Below, piece by piece: positions 7,816-16,306 of a stretch of DNA of 64,000 nt. The notes below the pieces were generated by a model, which was not told the origin of the DNA, did not search any database, and saw only the letters and a program-made list of their open reading frames with translations. The stretch comes from Clostridia bacterium (GTDB taxonomy: Bacteria > Bacillota > Clostridia > Christensenellales > CAG-138): the NCBI GenBank assembly GCA_017547885.1, contig JAFYOP010000006.1, forward strand, positions 62,001 through 126,000, written 5' to 3'. Position 1 is the stretch's first letter. Every line of letters begins with the position of its first letter. Position numbers and translations under genes: made by a program.

Positions 7816-8643
7816 ATGAAAAGCAATCCTGCAATGGTTCGCTGCTGCCGCAAAAAGCTCCGTAAGGGACGCAGTATATTCTCTCAGGCGGTGGATTATA
7901 TCGCCCTGAGGGGGCTGATATTCATGCTGTGCTATATGTGGTTTGGCGGCAACATACAAAATAACGTGGCAAAAGTACTGCTGAGCGTTGTTACCGCAGT
8001 TTTTATATCCATTTCTCTGGATCTGATAAACAGCCTTCGCCTTGACTCTCTCATAAAAAAGGAGCGCTCCGCCGCAGCGGAACAGGAGCTGGAGCGGCGC
8101 ATATCACTGCTCAGCGAAAAGGAGCGCAACGCCTTTATCGCAAGGCATATTTCCTCCCATCGGGAAAGCTTTGGCAACGACAGGCTGGTATGTCATGTAG
8201 GGCGTGCCTCCGGGATAACCGTCGATGACGTAGTTAAGGCCGCCCGTGCCGTCCGCGAAAAAAATGCAACTTCAGCGGTTCTGTTTTACAGCGGCAGCAT
8301 CTCCCCCCAGGCTGAAAAAACCGCATACCGCCTGGAAGACATTCCCATGGAGTTTATTCCCCTCAGTTCAATACTGTGCAAGGAGGAGCTTAGCGGGCTT
8401 ATGCCCACATCAGAGGAAACCGACGCAATCGTAATTTCCCATGCAGAAGCGGAACACCGCAAGCGCAGAGCTGCAATGACCTCCCCCTTTGCCGAGGGGC
8501 ATACCCGCAAATATCTTTTGTGTGCCGCCTGCCTTACCGCAATGTCATTCTTTGTGGAATCCGCCCTTTACTTTCGCCTTATGGCGGCAGCCTGCATCAT
8601 GATGGCAGCCGCCGCATGGTGGGTAAACAAGGCCGCCGCATAA
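7816..8643 (+). CDS. Membrane protein of unknown function
   Basis: I do not recognise this 275-residue protein. It has a basic N-terminus and two transmembrane segments (about residues 28-45 and 50-70). A charged cytoplasmic domain of about 150 residues follows, then two C-terminal hydrophobic segments (near KYLLCAACLTAMSFF and LMAAACIMMAAAAWW). Within the soluble part, SAVLFYSGSISPQAEKTAYR...MEFIPLSSI resembles the strand-helix-strand end of Mrr-type nuclease folds, but no D-ExK catalytic set is present, so I claim no activity. It starts after GAGGTGATATTTT, is transcribed alone, and diverges from nadD. Confidence 0.75.
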   Translation: MKSNPAMVRCCRKKLRKGRSIFSQAVDYIALRGLIFMLCYMWFGGNIQNNVAKVLLSVVTAVFISISLDLINSLRLDSLIKKERSAAAEQELERRISLLSEKERNAFIARHISSHRESFGNDRLVCHVGRASGITVDDVVKAARAVREKNATSAVLFYSGSISPQAEKTAYRLEDIPMEFIPLSSILCKEELSGLMPTSEETDAIVISHAEAEHRKRRAAMTSPFAEGHTRKYLLCAACLTAMSFFVESALYFRLMAAACIMMAAAAWWVNKAAA

Positions 8644-8647
8644 TAAA

Positions 8648-8665
8648 AGCCCGCATATGCGGGCT
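8648..8665. terminator. Hairpin between the membrane protein gene and yhbY
   Basis: A fully self-complementary 18-base sequence (AGCCCGCA and its complement) lies just after the stop codon, between converging genes. It is followed by CTTATT on the plus strand. Confidence 0.7.
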
Positions 8666-8679
8666 CTTATTGCTGTCGG

Positions 8680-8967
8680 TTATATTTCGATGCGGGGATT
8701 TTCGCGGCTGGCCCTATACAGCACCAGTTTGCGGCCTATGCACTGCACAGGCTCTGCGCCCAAAGCTTCGCAAAGCATGTCGGATGCCTCACGGGCGGTA
8801 ACGTCTGCGGTCTCCAGTATGCTTATCTTGATAAGCTCGCGGGTCTCCAGTACGCCGTCGATCTGCTCTACGAAATTCTCGTTGATATTGCCCTTGCCTA
8901 TCTGAAATACCGGCTGAAGGGTGTTTGCCATGGCCCTGAGGGCCGCTCTCTGTTTGCCTGTAAGCAT
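8680..8967 (-). CDS. yhbY: RNA-binding protein YhbY (CRS1/YhbY domain)
   Basis: This 95-residue protein has the KH-like CRM fold of YhbY, which associates with pre-50S ribosomal particles. The typical start LTGKQRAALRAMAN and the later GKGNINENFV and HELIKI-like RELIKISILE segments are visible. It lies 18 bases downstream of obg on the same strand, the common Firmicutes arrangement, so it is probably co-transcribed with nth and obg. The Shine-Dalgarno sequence is AGGAGAGG. Confidence 0.93.
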   Translation of the reverse strand: MLTGKQRAALRAMANTLQPVFQIGKGNINENFVEQIDGVLETRELIKISILETADVTAREASDMLCEALGAEPVQCIGRKLVLYRASRENPRIEI

Positions 8968-8985
8968 ATATATCCTCTCCTAAGC

Positions 8986-10260
8986 TTATTCTATAAAGTC
9001 AAATTCCCACTCGCCCATGCGGATGGTACTGTCCTCGGTAGCTCCCGCCTCACGCAGGGCGTCAATTATGCCCTCGCGGATAAGGAACTGCTGGAAGCGG
9101 CGCATTGATTCGTCATCCTCCGCATAGGTGGTATCCAGCAGGTATTCTACGCTGCCGCCGGTGACCACAAATACGCCGTCTTCGATATTAATTTCAAAAC
9201 CGGGCTCGTACTTGTAGCCTTCTGTTATCTCATCCTCATCGTACTCAAGGGGCTTGGGCAGGGTTGCCAGTGTCTTTACTATCTCATCCAGCAAGGCGTC
9301 AAAGCCGGATACGGTTGCAGCGGATACGGGGAATACCTTAACATCCTGACCCATCTCCTTAAGCTCATCGCAGAACAGCTCAAGGTTATCCTCGGAGCCT
9401 GTGATGTCCATCTTATTGGCGGCTACCATCTGCGGGAGAGCTGCAAGATTTTCGCTGAACTTTGAAAGCTCTTCGTTTATCTGCTTATAGTCCTCCATAG
9501 GGTCGCGGCCTTCGCAGCCGGATATATCCACAACATGCACCAGCATGCGGGTACGCTCAACGTGCCTGAGGAAGTCATGGCCAAGACCTGCGCCCTCTGC
9601 TGCGCCCTCGATAAGGCCGGGAATATCCGCAAGGACAATTGTCTCCTCATAGCGCTTTACCACGCCCAGATTTGGGGTAAGGGTGGTAAAGTGGTAGTTG
9701 GCGATCTTTGGCTTTGCGCTGGTCAGCACGGAAAGTATGGTGCTCTTGCCAACATTGGGCAGACCCACAAGGCCCACGTCCGCAATGGTCTTAAGCTCCA
9801 GCTCCACCTCGTGCTCCACAGTCTTCTGGCCGGGCTGGCAGAACTTGGGAGCCTGTCGGGTAGGGGTAGCGTAGCGGGCATTGCCCTTGCCGCCCCGTCC
9901 GCCGTGGAGAACCACGCGCTCACGGCCCGGCTTGTTCATGTCCGCAACTATGCGGCCGGTTTCAACTTCCCTTACAAGGGTACCTACGGGAACCTTGATT
10001 ATCAGATTCTCGCCGTTCTTGCCCCGGGACATTTTTGCCTTGCCGTTTTCGCCCCGCTGTGCCTTATAGTGGCGCTGGAAGCGGAAGTCCAGCAATGTGT
10101 TCATATTTGGATCCGCATAGAATACTATGCTGCCGCCTCTGCCGCCGTCGCCGCCGTCAGGGCCGCCCTGAGCTACGTATTTTTCCCGGTGGAAACTGGA
10201 ACAGCCGTCTCCGCCGTCTCCGGATTTTATGATTATCCTGGCCTTGTCTACAAACTGCAT
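8986..10260 (-). CDS. obg: GTPase ObgE/CgtA
   Basis: The 424-residue protein has the three Obg domains: the glycine-rich Obg fold (GGDGGDG..., residues 1-158), a GTPase domain and a C-terminal OCT domain. In the GTPase domain the P-loop is GLPNVGKST, G3 is DIPGLIEGA and G4 is NKMD. Obg couples ribosome assembly and the stringent response to growth, and is essential in most bacteria. The OCT domain (EYDEDEITEGYKYEP...) is present in full, as is usual in Firmicutes. The start has AAAGGA upstream. Confidence 0.97.
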   Translation of the reverse strand: MQFVDKARIIIKSGDGGDGCSSFHREKYVAQGGPDGGDGGRGGSIVFYADPNMNTLLDFRFQRHYKAQRGENGKAKMSRGKNGENLIIKVPVGTLVREVETGRIVADMNKPGRERVVLHGGRGGKGNARYATPTRQAPKFCQPGQKTVEHEVELELKTIADVGLVGLPNVGKSTILSVLTSAKPKIANYHFTTLTPNLGVVKRYEETIVLADIPGLIEGAAEGAGLGHDFLRHVERTRMLVHVVDISGCEGRDPMEDYKQINEELSKFSENLAALPQMVAANKMDITGSEDNLELFCDELKEMGQDVKVFPVSAATVSGFDALLDEIVKTLATLPKPLEYDEDEITEGYKYEPGFEINIEDGVFVVTGGSVEYLLDTTYAEDDESMRRFQQFLIREGIIDALREAGATEDSTIRMGEWEFDFIE

Positions 10261-10291
10261 GGTATTTTTCCTTTGCTGATAATTTTGTGCT

Positions 10292-10945
10292 TTATATCTT
10301 TTTGTCCAGATATGCCCTGCAGTATTCCCGCACGGTGCATATATCGCATTTGGGCTTTCTTGCGGCGCACACCTGCCTGCCGTGAAGTATTATCCAGTGG
10401 TGTGCCTTGGACCAGTCCTCTTTTGGGATGTTTTTCATAAGCTGCTGCTCGGTTTTTGTTACATCCGCCGCCTTTGCAAGGCCGATCCTGTTGGACACCC
10501 TGAAAACATGGGTATCCACCGCAATGGCGGGAACGCCAAAGGCGTTTGACACCACAACGTTTGCGGTTTTGCGCCCTACGCCGGGAAGGTTGGTGAGGGT
10601 ATCCCTGTCCTCCGGAACCTTATCGCCGTACTGCTCGTGGATTATCTTTGCCGTGGCAACCAGATTCTTTGCCTTGGTATTGAACAGGCCGCAGCCGCGT
10701 ATGTATGGAATTATCTCCTCAGGAGTTGCCGCGCCGAGCTTTTCGGGAGTACCGTACACAGGGAAAAGCTCCTTTGTGACCATATTCACCCGCTTGTCCG
10801 TGCACTGGGCAGACAGCATGGTGGCCACCAGCAGCTCAAAGGGATTGGTAAAATCCAAACCCGGCTTTGCGTCAGGGTATGCTGCCTCAAGAGCCGCCAG
10901 CGCGGATTGTATTCTTTGCTTTTTTTCCGCCGCTTTCTCCGCCAT
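10292..10945 (-). CDS. nth: Endonuclease III (DNA glycosylase/AP lyase)
   Basis: Nth removes oxidised pyrimidines and nicks the resulting abasic site. The helix-hairpin-helix LPGVGRKTANVV is followed by the catalytic Asp in VDTHVFRVSNR. The lysine that serves as nucleophile lies earlier, in SAQCTDKRVN. The 4Fe-4S loop C-x6-C-x2-C-x5-C is visible near the C-terminus (CAARKPKCDICTVREYC). I chose MAEKAAEK at 10945 because GGGGG lies a few bases upstream; an ATG at 10969 is the alternative. It is the first gene of the apparent nth-obg-yhbY unit. Confidence 0.95.
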   Translation of the reverse strand: MAEKAAEKKQRIQSALAALEAAYPDAKPGLDFTNPFELLVATMLSAQCTDKRVNMVTKELFPVYGTPEKLGAATPEEIIPYIRGCGLFNTKAKNLVATAKIIHEQYGDKVPEDRDTLTNLPGVGRKTANVVVSNAFGVPAIAVDTHVFRVSNRIGLAKAADVTKTEQQLMKNIPKEDWSKAHHWIILHGRQVCAARKPKCDICTVREYCRAYLDKKI

Positions 10946-11037
10946 GTTATCCCCCTTTCCCCATATCATTACATAATTTGCTAATTTATTATTTTACACC
11001 AAATATTAATGCATTTCCAGAGATAAATATTGCCTCA

Positions 11038-11922
11038 TCACTGTTTTTTGCTTTCCCTGCCGCAGTATTCATACACAAAGTCCAGCAGCTTATTCAGCGC
11101 AGGAGCTCCCTCTGAATTTGACGGCAGCGCAATGCCAAGCACCCTGTGATACTCCGGCTCCAATGGCCTCAGCACCAGCCCCTCGGGCCGCCTTGACAGC
11201 ACCAGCTCAGGCACCAGCGATACCCCCAGCCCCTTTGCTATCATGGACTGTATTGCCTCATCTCCACGCACCCTGAAGCGTACCTTTGGGGTAAGCTTTT
11301 CCCCTTCAAATACCCGATTTGCATCCTCATCAGAGCCCTGCTGCTGCAGAATAAAGGGATATTCCAACAGTTTTTGGGGTCTGATGCGCTCATTATCCGC
11401 AAGAGGGTGACCTTCGGGCAAAACCGCATATATCGGATCATCAAACAGGGGTATAAAGGAAAACTCCTCAGGTACAGGCAGCGACATAAAGGCAAGGTCT
11501 ATCTTGCCCTGATGCAGCCACTGGCATATTTCGCCATGCTCCCCAACAAAAAGCTGCAGCTCCACGCCGGGGTGCATTTCGGTAAACTCCGCAACTATGC
11601 TGGGCAAAAAATGTATGGACAGGCTGAAAAAGCAGCCTATGCGAAGGGTGCCCACATCTGCGCCGTGTATTCGCCCCACCTCTTCCATCAGCTTCTGCTC
11701 GCCGTTTACTATCTGGCGCACATAGCCCAGCAGCTTTTCCGCCTCCGCCGTGGGGGTTACGCCGTTTTTGCCCCGTATCAGCAAGGGAAAACCAAATTCA
11801 TCCTCCAGCGAAAGTATCATGTGGCTTATGCCGGGCTGGGTATAGTTCAGCCGCTCCGCCGCCCTGGTAAGGCTGCCTGATTCTATGGTCTCCAGCAGCG
11901 CCCTGTATTTCTTAATACTCAT
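11038..11922 (-). CDS. LysR-family transcriptional regulator, probable regulator of the hydroxyproline operon
   Basis: The 294-residue protein has an N-terminal winged helix-turn-helix (YRALLETIESGSLTRAAERLNYTQPGISHMI) and a type-2 periplasmic-binding-like effector domain (GTLRIGCFFSLS..., about residues 90-290). It is divergent from the hydroxyproline dehydratase operon, and the intergenic region contains a GAATG-N5-CATTC palindrome, which suggests that it controls that operon. The effector (hydroxyproline or proline) is inference. The start at 11922 follows GAGGATCAT; in-frame starts further upstream would run through the palindrome. Confidence 0.9.
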   Translation of the reverse strand: MSIKKYRALLETIESGSLTRAAERLNYTQPGISHMILSLEDEFGFPLLIRGKNGVTPTAEAEKLLGYVRQIVNGEQKLMEEVGRIHGADVGTLRIGCFFSLSIHFLPSIVAEFTEMHPGVELQLFVGEHGEICQWLHQGKIDLAFMSLPVPEEFSFIPLFDDPIYAVLPEGHPLADNERIRPQKLLEYPFILQQQGSDEDANRVFEGEKLTPKVRFRVRGDEAIQSMIAKGLGVSLVPELVLSRRPEGLVLRPLEPEYHRVLGIALPSNSEGAPALNKLLDFVYEYCGRESKKQ

Positions 11923-11944
11923 ATGATCCTCACATTCAAAAACA

Positions 11945-11999
11945 GAATGATATACATTCCGAACATTCAGTTTTATTATAACACAAAACATTGTATAAT
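11945..11999 (+). promoter_or_regulatory. LysR-type operator and promoter of the hydroxyproline operon
   Basis: GAATGATATACATTC (11945-11959) is a perfect 5-5-5 palindrome with a further CATTC copy at 11964-11968. A TATAAT box at 11994-11999 reads towards the activase gene with only a weak -35 (TTTTAT, 17 bases away). The palindrome would lie around -61 to -47, a standard LysR recognition position. Confidence 0.55.
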
Positions 12000-12071
12000 A
12001 ATTAACGTATAAAGGCAACTCTTGTTATTTTTCATCAAAAAATCAAAGGGCAGCACGCCCGGAGGTATTTC

Positions 12072-12986
12072 ATGTCCACTCCTTTGGTAACCAACATACA
12101 GCGATATTCCATACATGACGGCGACGGTATACGCACTACGGTGTTTTTCAAGGGCTGTACCATGGCCTGCAAGTGGTGCCACAATCCCGAAACACAGGAA
12201 TTCTCCGCCGAGCCCATGCGCAACGGCGACAGATGCGGAGGCTGCGGCCGCTGTGCCGAAGTTTGTCCCGAACACGCCATCTCGCTGGAAAACGGCATAT
12301 CCGTTACCGACCGCGAGTCCTGTACCCGCTGCGGTACCTGCATTGACGAATGCTACAACGATGCCCGCAGCATATCCGGCAGAGCGTATCCTGTAAAGGA
12401 ACTGGTTGAGCTGCTGGTAAAGGACCGCATGCACTGGGAAGCCTCCGGCGGCGGCGTTACCCTGTCCGGCGGCGAGGTAATGGCCCAGGATATGGACTAC
12501 ATTACCGACCTTATGAAGCGTCTTCACGCCAAGGGTCACTCCATCAACATAGACACCTGCGGCTTTGCCCCATATGAAAACTACGAAAAGGTACTGCCCT
12601 ACGCAAATGTCTTCCTTTACGACGTAAAGGCTATCAATGACGAAGTGCATAAGGCAAACACCGGAGTCAGCAACAAGCTGATACTGGAAAACCTTGCAAA
12701 GCTTGGCAAGGCAGGGGCAAGGATATACCTCCGCATGCCCCTTATCAGCGGCCTGAACGACTCCACAGATGACATGCTCAGGGTAATAGACTTCCTCAGG
12801 GAAAACAGCGTACCCATACTTCAGGTAAACCTGCTGCCATACCATGAGCTTGGTCAGGATAAGCTGGAAAAGCTGGGCAAGGCCCGCCACGATACAAATT
12901 TTGCTCCCCCTTCAAACGAACACCTTAACGAGCTGGTACAGCTCTTTAAACAAAACGGATACCAGAACACACGGATAGGAGGATAA
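12072..12986 (+). CDS. hypE: Glycyl radical enzyme activase (radical SAM), for hydroxyproline dehydratase
   Basis: This is a radical SAM activase that installs the glycyl radical on the downstream enzyme. The SAM-cluster motif is CTMACKWC. A ferredoxin-like insert with two more 4Fe-4S sets follows (CGGCGRCAEVCP and CTRCGTCIDEC), as in activases of the HypD, glycerol dehydratase and benzylsuccinate synthase type rather than the short PflA. The GGE-like motif LSGGEVMAQ is also present. It starts after GGAGGTATTTC and ends 7 bases before the dehydratase start. The substrate assignment rests on the partner gene and on proC; the symbol is tentative. Confidence 0.88.
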   Translation: MSTPLVTNIQRYSIHDGDGIRTTVFFKGCTMACKWCHNPETQEFSAEPMRNGDRCGGCGRCAEVCPEHAISLENGISVTDRESCTRCGTCIDECYNDARSISGRAYPVKELVELLVKDRMHWEASGGGVTLSGGEVMAQDMDYITDLMKRLHAKGHSINIDTCGFAPYENYEKVLPYANVFLYDVKAINDEVHKANTGVSNKLILENLAKLGKAGARIYLRMPLISGLNDSTDDMLRVIDFLRENSVPILQVNLLPYHELGQDKLEKLGKARHDTNFAPPSNEHLNELVQLFKQNGYQNTRIGG

Positions 12987-12993
12987 ACAACAA

Positions 12994-15390
12994 ATGGAAG
13001 AACGCGGAATGAACGCAAGGGTAAAAATGCTGCGCAAGCAGAGCGTTGAGACCCAGCCCCACATCTACATGGAGCGCGCAAAGCTCATGACCGAGGCATA
13101 CAAGCTGTATGACGGCTCCATGTCCGTACCCGAAATGAGAGCGACCGCCCTCAAGTATTACTTTGAGCGCAAGAGCATTGAGATCGCCGAGGGTGAGCTT
13201 ATCGTAGGCGAAAAGGGCGACACCGCTCAGGCTTCCCCCACCTTCCCCGAGCTGTGCTGCCATACCCTGCAGGACATGCAGGTAATGAACGACCGCGACC
13301 TTATCAACTTCACCGTTACCGAAGAGGACATGAAGCTGCAGGAAGAGGTCATCATCCCCTACTGGGAGCACCGCAGCACCCGCCACAAGATAATCAACGC
13401 CATGACTCCCGAATGGAAGCTGGCATATGAATCCGGCATATTTACCGAGTTTATGGAGCAGCGCGGCCCCGGCCATACCGTAGGCTCCCGCAAAATATTC
13501 GAAAAGGGTTTCCTCGACTATAAGAAGGACATTGAAGACGCCATCGCCAAGCTGGACTTCCTCAATGACATGAACGCCTACAGCAAACTGAACCAGCTGA
13601 AGGCCATGGCCATAGACTGCGATGCCATCATCATTCTGGCAAACCGCTACGCCGACCTTGCCGAAAAGATGGCCGCTGAAGAGACCCGTCCCGAGCGCAA
13701 GGCAGAACTGCTGCAGATAGCAGAAAACTGCCGCTGGGTTCCCGCCAACAAGCCCAAGACCTTCTGGCAGGCAATTCAGCAGTACTGGTTCGTACACATC
13801 GGCGTAACCAGCGAGCTCAACCCCTGGGACGCATACTCTCCCGGCCGTCTGGATCAGCATTTGAATCCCTTCTATGTGGCAGACGTTGATGAAGGACGCA
13901 TAGACCGGGACGGCGCTCTGGAGCTGCTGGAGTGCCTATGGGTCAAGTTCAACAACCAGCCCGCTCCTCCCAAGGTAGGCATCACCCTCAAGGAGAGCAG
14001 CACCTATACCGACTTCGCCAACATCAACACCGGCGGTATTACTGAAGACGGCCGCGACGGCGTAAACGAAGTAAGCTACCTGATACTGGACTGCATGGAC
14101 GAGATGAAGCTGCTGCAGCCCTCCAGCAACGTACAGATAAGCCGCAAGACCCCCCAGAAGTTCCTTAAGAGGGCCTGCGAGATATCCCGCAAGGGCTGGG
14201 GACAGCCTGCCTTCTACAATACCGAGGCCATAGTTCAGGAGCTGATGAACGCCGGCAAGACCCTTGACGACGCACGCATGGGCGGCACCTCCGGCTGCGT
14301 TGAAACCGGCGCATTCGGCAACGAGGCATACATCCTTACCGGCTATTTCAACCTGCCCAAGATACTTGAGCTGACCATGTACGACGGCTACGACCATATC
14401 GGCGGCCGCCAGCTTGGCCTGCATACCGGCTTGGCAAAGGACTTCAAGAGCTATGAAGAGTTCTTTGAGGCCTATAAGAAGCAGATAAAGTACTTTGTGG
14501 ATATCAAGGTAAACGGCAGCAACGTTATCGAGCAGGTATTTGCCCAGTACATGCCCGCTCCCTTCCTTTCCATCATCACCAATGACTGCATCCGCGACGG
14601 CAGGGACTACAACGCAGGCGGCGCACGCTACAACACCAACTACATTCAGGGCGTAGGTATCGGCACCATCACCGACTGCCTTGCCGCCATCAAGTACAAC
14701 TGCTTTGACAACAATAATTTCACCATGGAAGAGCTGGTTGAGGCCATGGATCATAACTTCGAAGGCTATGACCGCATCTACCATCTTGTATCCCACAAGA
14801 CTCCCAAATACGGCAACGACGATGACTATGCCGACAGCATCATGAAGGAGATCTTCGAATACTATCGCGACTGCGTGACCGGCAGACCCAACACCAAGGG
14901 CGGATATTACCGCATCAACATGCTGCCCACCACCTGCCACGTATACTTCGGCGAGGTCATGGGCGCATCCCCCAACGGCCGCCTTGCACACAAGCCCGTA
15001 TCCGAAGGCATCTCCCCCGAAAAGGGCGCCGATCTGTTTGGCCCCACCGCTGTTATCAATTCCTGCGCCAAGATGGACCACCTGTCCACCGGCGGCACGC
15101 TGCTGAACCAGAAATTCACCCCCTCTGTGGTTGCGGGCGAAGTAGGCCTTGACCAGATGGCAAACCTTATCCGCGCATACTTCAACATGGATGGTCACCA
15201 CATCCAGTTCAACGTTATCGACCGCAAGACCCTCCTTGCCGCCCAGGCAAACCCCGAGGAGTACAAGGACCTTATCGTCCGCGTTGCAGGCTACAGCGAT
15301 CACTTCCGCAACCTGAGCAAGGAACTGCAGGATGAGATCATCAACCGTACCGAGCAGAGCTTTGACGACGTACCCGGCAGCGTTTGCTGA
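12994..15390 (+). CDS. hypD: Trans-4-hydroxy-L-proline dehydratase (glycyl radical enzyme)
   Basis: The 798-residue glycyl radical enzyme has its thiyl cysteine at residue 435 in GGTSGCVETG and its glycyl radical at Gly766 in RVAGYSDHF. The CVE arrangement marks a dehydratase rather than pyruvate formate-lyase, which has two adjacent Cys. HypD converts trans-4-hydroxyproline to 1-pyrroline-5-carboxylate, which P5C reductase turns into proline. The gene immediately downstream is proC, which fits exactly, and the length matches known HypD (about 790). Other dehydratases of the family (glycerol, propanediol, choline lyase) are less likely because of the context. Codon use is strongly biased, suggesting high expression. 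Confidence 0.88.
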   Translation: MEERGMNARVKMLRKQSVETQPHIYMERAKLMTEAYKLYDGSMSVPEMRATALKYYFERKSIEIAEGELIVGEKGDTAQASPTFPELCCHTLQDMQVMNDRDLINFTVTEEDMKLQEEVIIPYWEHRSTRHKIINAMTPEWKLAYESGIFTEFMEQRGPGHTVGSRKIFEKGFLDYKKDIEDAIAKLDFLNDMNAYSKLNQLKAMAIDCDAIIILANRYADLAEKMAAEETRPERKAELLQIAENCRWVPANKPKTFWQAIQQYWFVHIGVTSELNPWDAYSPGRLDQHLNPFYVADVDEGRIDRDGALELLECLWVKFNNQPAPPKVGITLKESSTYTDFANINTGGITEDGRDGVNEVSYLILDCMDEMKLLQPSSNVQISRKTPQKFLKRACEISRKGWGQPAFYNTEAIVQELMNAGKTLDDARMGGTSGCVETGAFGNEAYILTGYFNLPKILELTMYDGYDHIGGRQLGLHTGLAKDFKSYEEFFEAYKKQIKYFVDIKVNGSNVIEQVFAQYMPAPFLSIITNDCIRDGRDYNAGGARYNTNYIQGVGIGTITDCLAAIKYNCFDNNNFTMEELVEAMDHNFEGYDRIYHLVSHKTPKYGNDDDYADSIMKEIFEYYRDCVTGRPNTKGGYYRINMLPTTCHVYFGEVMGASPNGRLAHKPVSEGISPEKGADLFGPTAVINSCAKMDHLSTGGTLLNQKFTPSVVAGEVGLDQMANLIRAYFNMDGHHIQFNVIDRKTLLAAQANPEEYKDLIVRVAGYSDHFRNLSKELQDEIINRTEQSFDDVPGSVC

Positions 15391-15402
15391 TAACACCAAT
15401 AT

Positions 15403-15433
15403 GCACAGGAGCGCACTGCGCTCTTGTGCTTTT
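15403..15433 (+). terminator. Hairpin with T-run between hypD and proC
   Basis: A 12-bp stem (GCACAGGAGCGC pairing with GCGCTCTTGTGC, one wobble) has a 3-base loop and is followed by TTTT. It could cause partial termination, giving more hypD than proC transcript. Confidence 0.6.
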
Positions 15434-15471
15434 ATCGGACTTTACCACTAAACATTCAGGAGGAAAATACA

Positions 15472-16260
15472 ATGAAAATAGGATTCCTTGGCGCAGGCGC
15501 AATGGGCGGTGCAATTCTCTCAGGCGCCGTAAAGGCCGGCGTTCTTGACCCCAAAGACGTATACGTATATGACGTATCCGAAAAGATACTGGAAAAATAC
15601 GCCGAAATGGGCTGCAATATCTGCAGCAGCAACGAGGATCTGGGCAATAAGAGCGATGTAGTAGTGCTGGCCGTAAAGCCCCAGTATGCAGCACCCGCCC
15701 TTGCCACCCTTGGCAGTTCCTTGGACGGCAAGGCTGTTATCTCCATAATGGCAGGCGCCACCACCCAGCGCATCCGCAGCATGATACAGGGCAATATCCG
15801 TGTGCTGCGCTGCATGCCCAACACCCCTGCCCTTGTAAACGCAGGTGCATTTGCCCTGTGCAGCGAAACCGACCTTACCGCCGAAGAAAAAGCCTTTGCA
15901 GAAAAGCTGTTCACCTCCATCGGCATAGTTGAATGGATGAACGAAAAGCTTATTGATACCGCCTGCGGCCTCTCCGGCTCCGGCCCCGCATTCGTTGCGC
16001 TGTTCATCGAAGCCCTTGCAGACGGCGGCGTACTTGAAGGCCTTCCCCGCGCCACCGCTTACCGCCTTGCCGCTCAGACTGTAATGGGCACCGCAAAGCT
16101 TGTAATGGACACCGGCATGCATCCCGGTCAGGTAAAGGATATGGTATCCTCCCCCGGCGGCACCACCATAACCGGCTGTCAGGTACTGGAAGAAATGGGC
16201 TTCCGCGCCGCCGCAATAGATGCGGTTCAGGCCGCCACCAACAAATCCAGGCAGCTGTAA
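15472..16260 (+). CDS. proC: Pyrroline-5-carboxylate reductase
   Basis: ProC reduces 1-pyrroline-5-carboxylate to L-proline with NAD(P)H. The 262-residue protein has the Rossmann motif GFLGAGAMGGAIL, the VVLAVKPQ strand, the conserved MPNTPALV segment, and the C-terminal signature with GLSGSGPAF and SPGGTTITG. The start at 15472 has AGGAGG upstream. Its position behind hypD indicates use in hydroxyproline catabolism, feeding proline into Stickland-type reduction or biosynthesis; general proline synthesis is also possible. Confidence 0.95.
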   Translation: MKIGFLGAGAMGGAILSGAVKAGVLDPKDVYVYDVSEKILEKYAEMGCNICSSNEDLGNKSDVVVLAVKPQYAAPALATLGSSLDGKAVISIMAGATTQRIRSMIQGNIRVLRCMPNTPALVNAGAFALCSETDLTAEEKAFAEKLFTSIGIVEWMNEKLIDTACGLSGSGPAFVALFIEALADGGVLEGLPRATAYRLAAQTVMGTAKLVMDTGMHPGQVKDMVSSPGGTTITGCQVLEEMGFRAAAIDAVQAATNKSRQL

Positions 16261-16273
16261 TAACACCACATAC

Positions 16274-16306
16274 AAAAACAGGGCTGAATCTCAGCCCTGT
16301 TTTTTA
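16274..16306 (+). terminator. Intrinsic terminator after proC
   Basis: The stem ACAGGGCTGA/TCAGCCCTGT with a 3-base loop is followed by TTTTTT. It overlaps the stop codon of the converging DNA glycosylase gene. Confidence 0.9.

Noticed and set aside
13936..15399. 487-residue minus-strand frame across hypD
   Set aside because: It is antisense to a glycyl radical enzyme with all catalytic motifs, and is explained by the strong codon bias of hypD.
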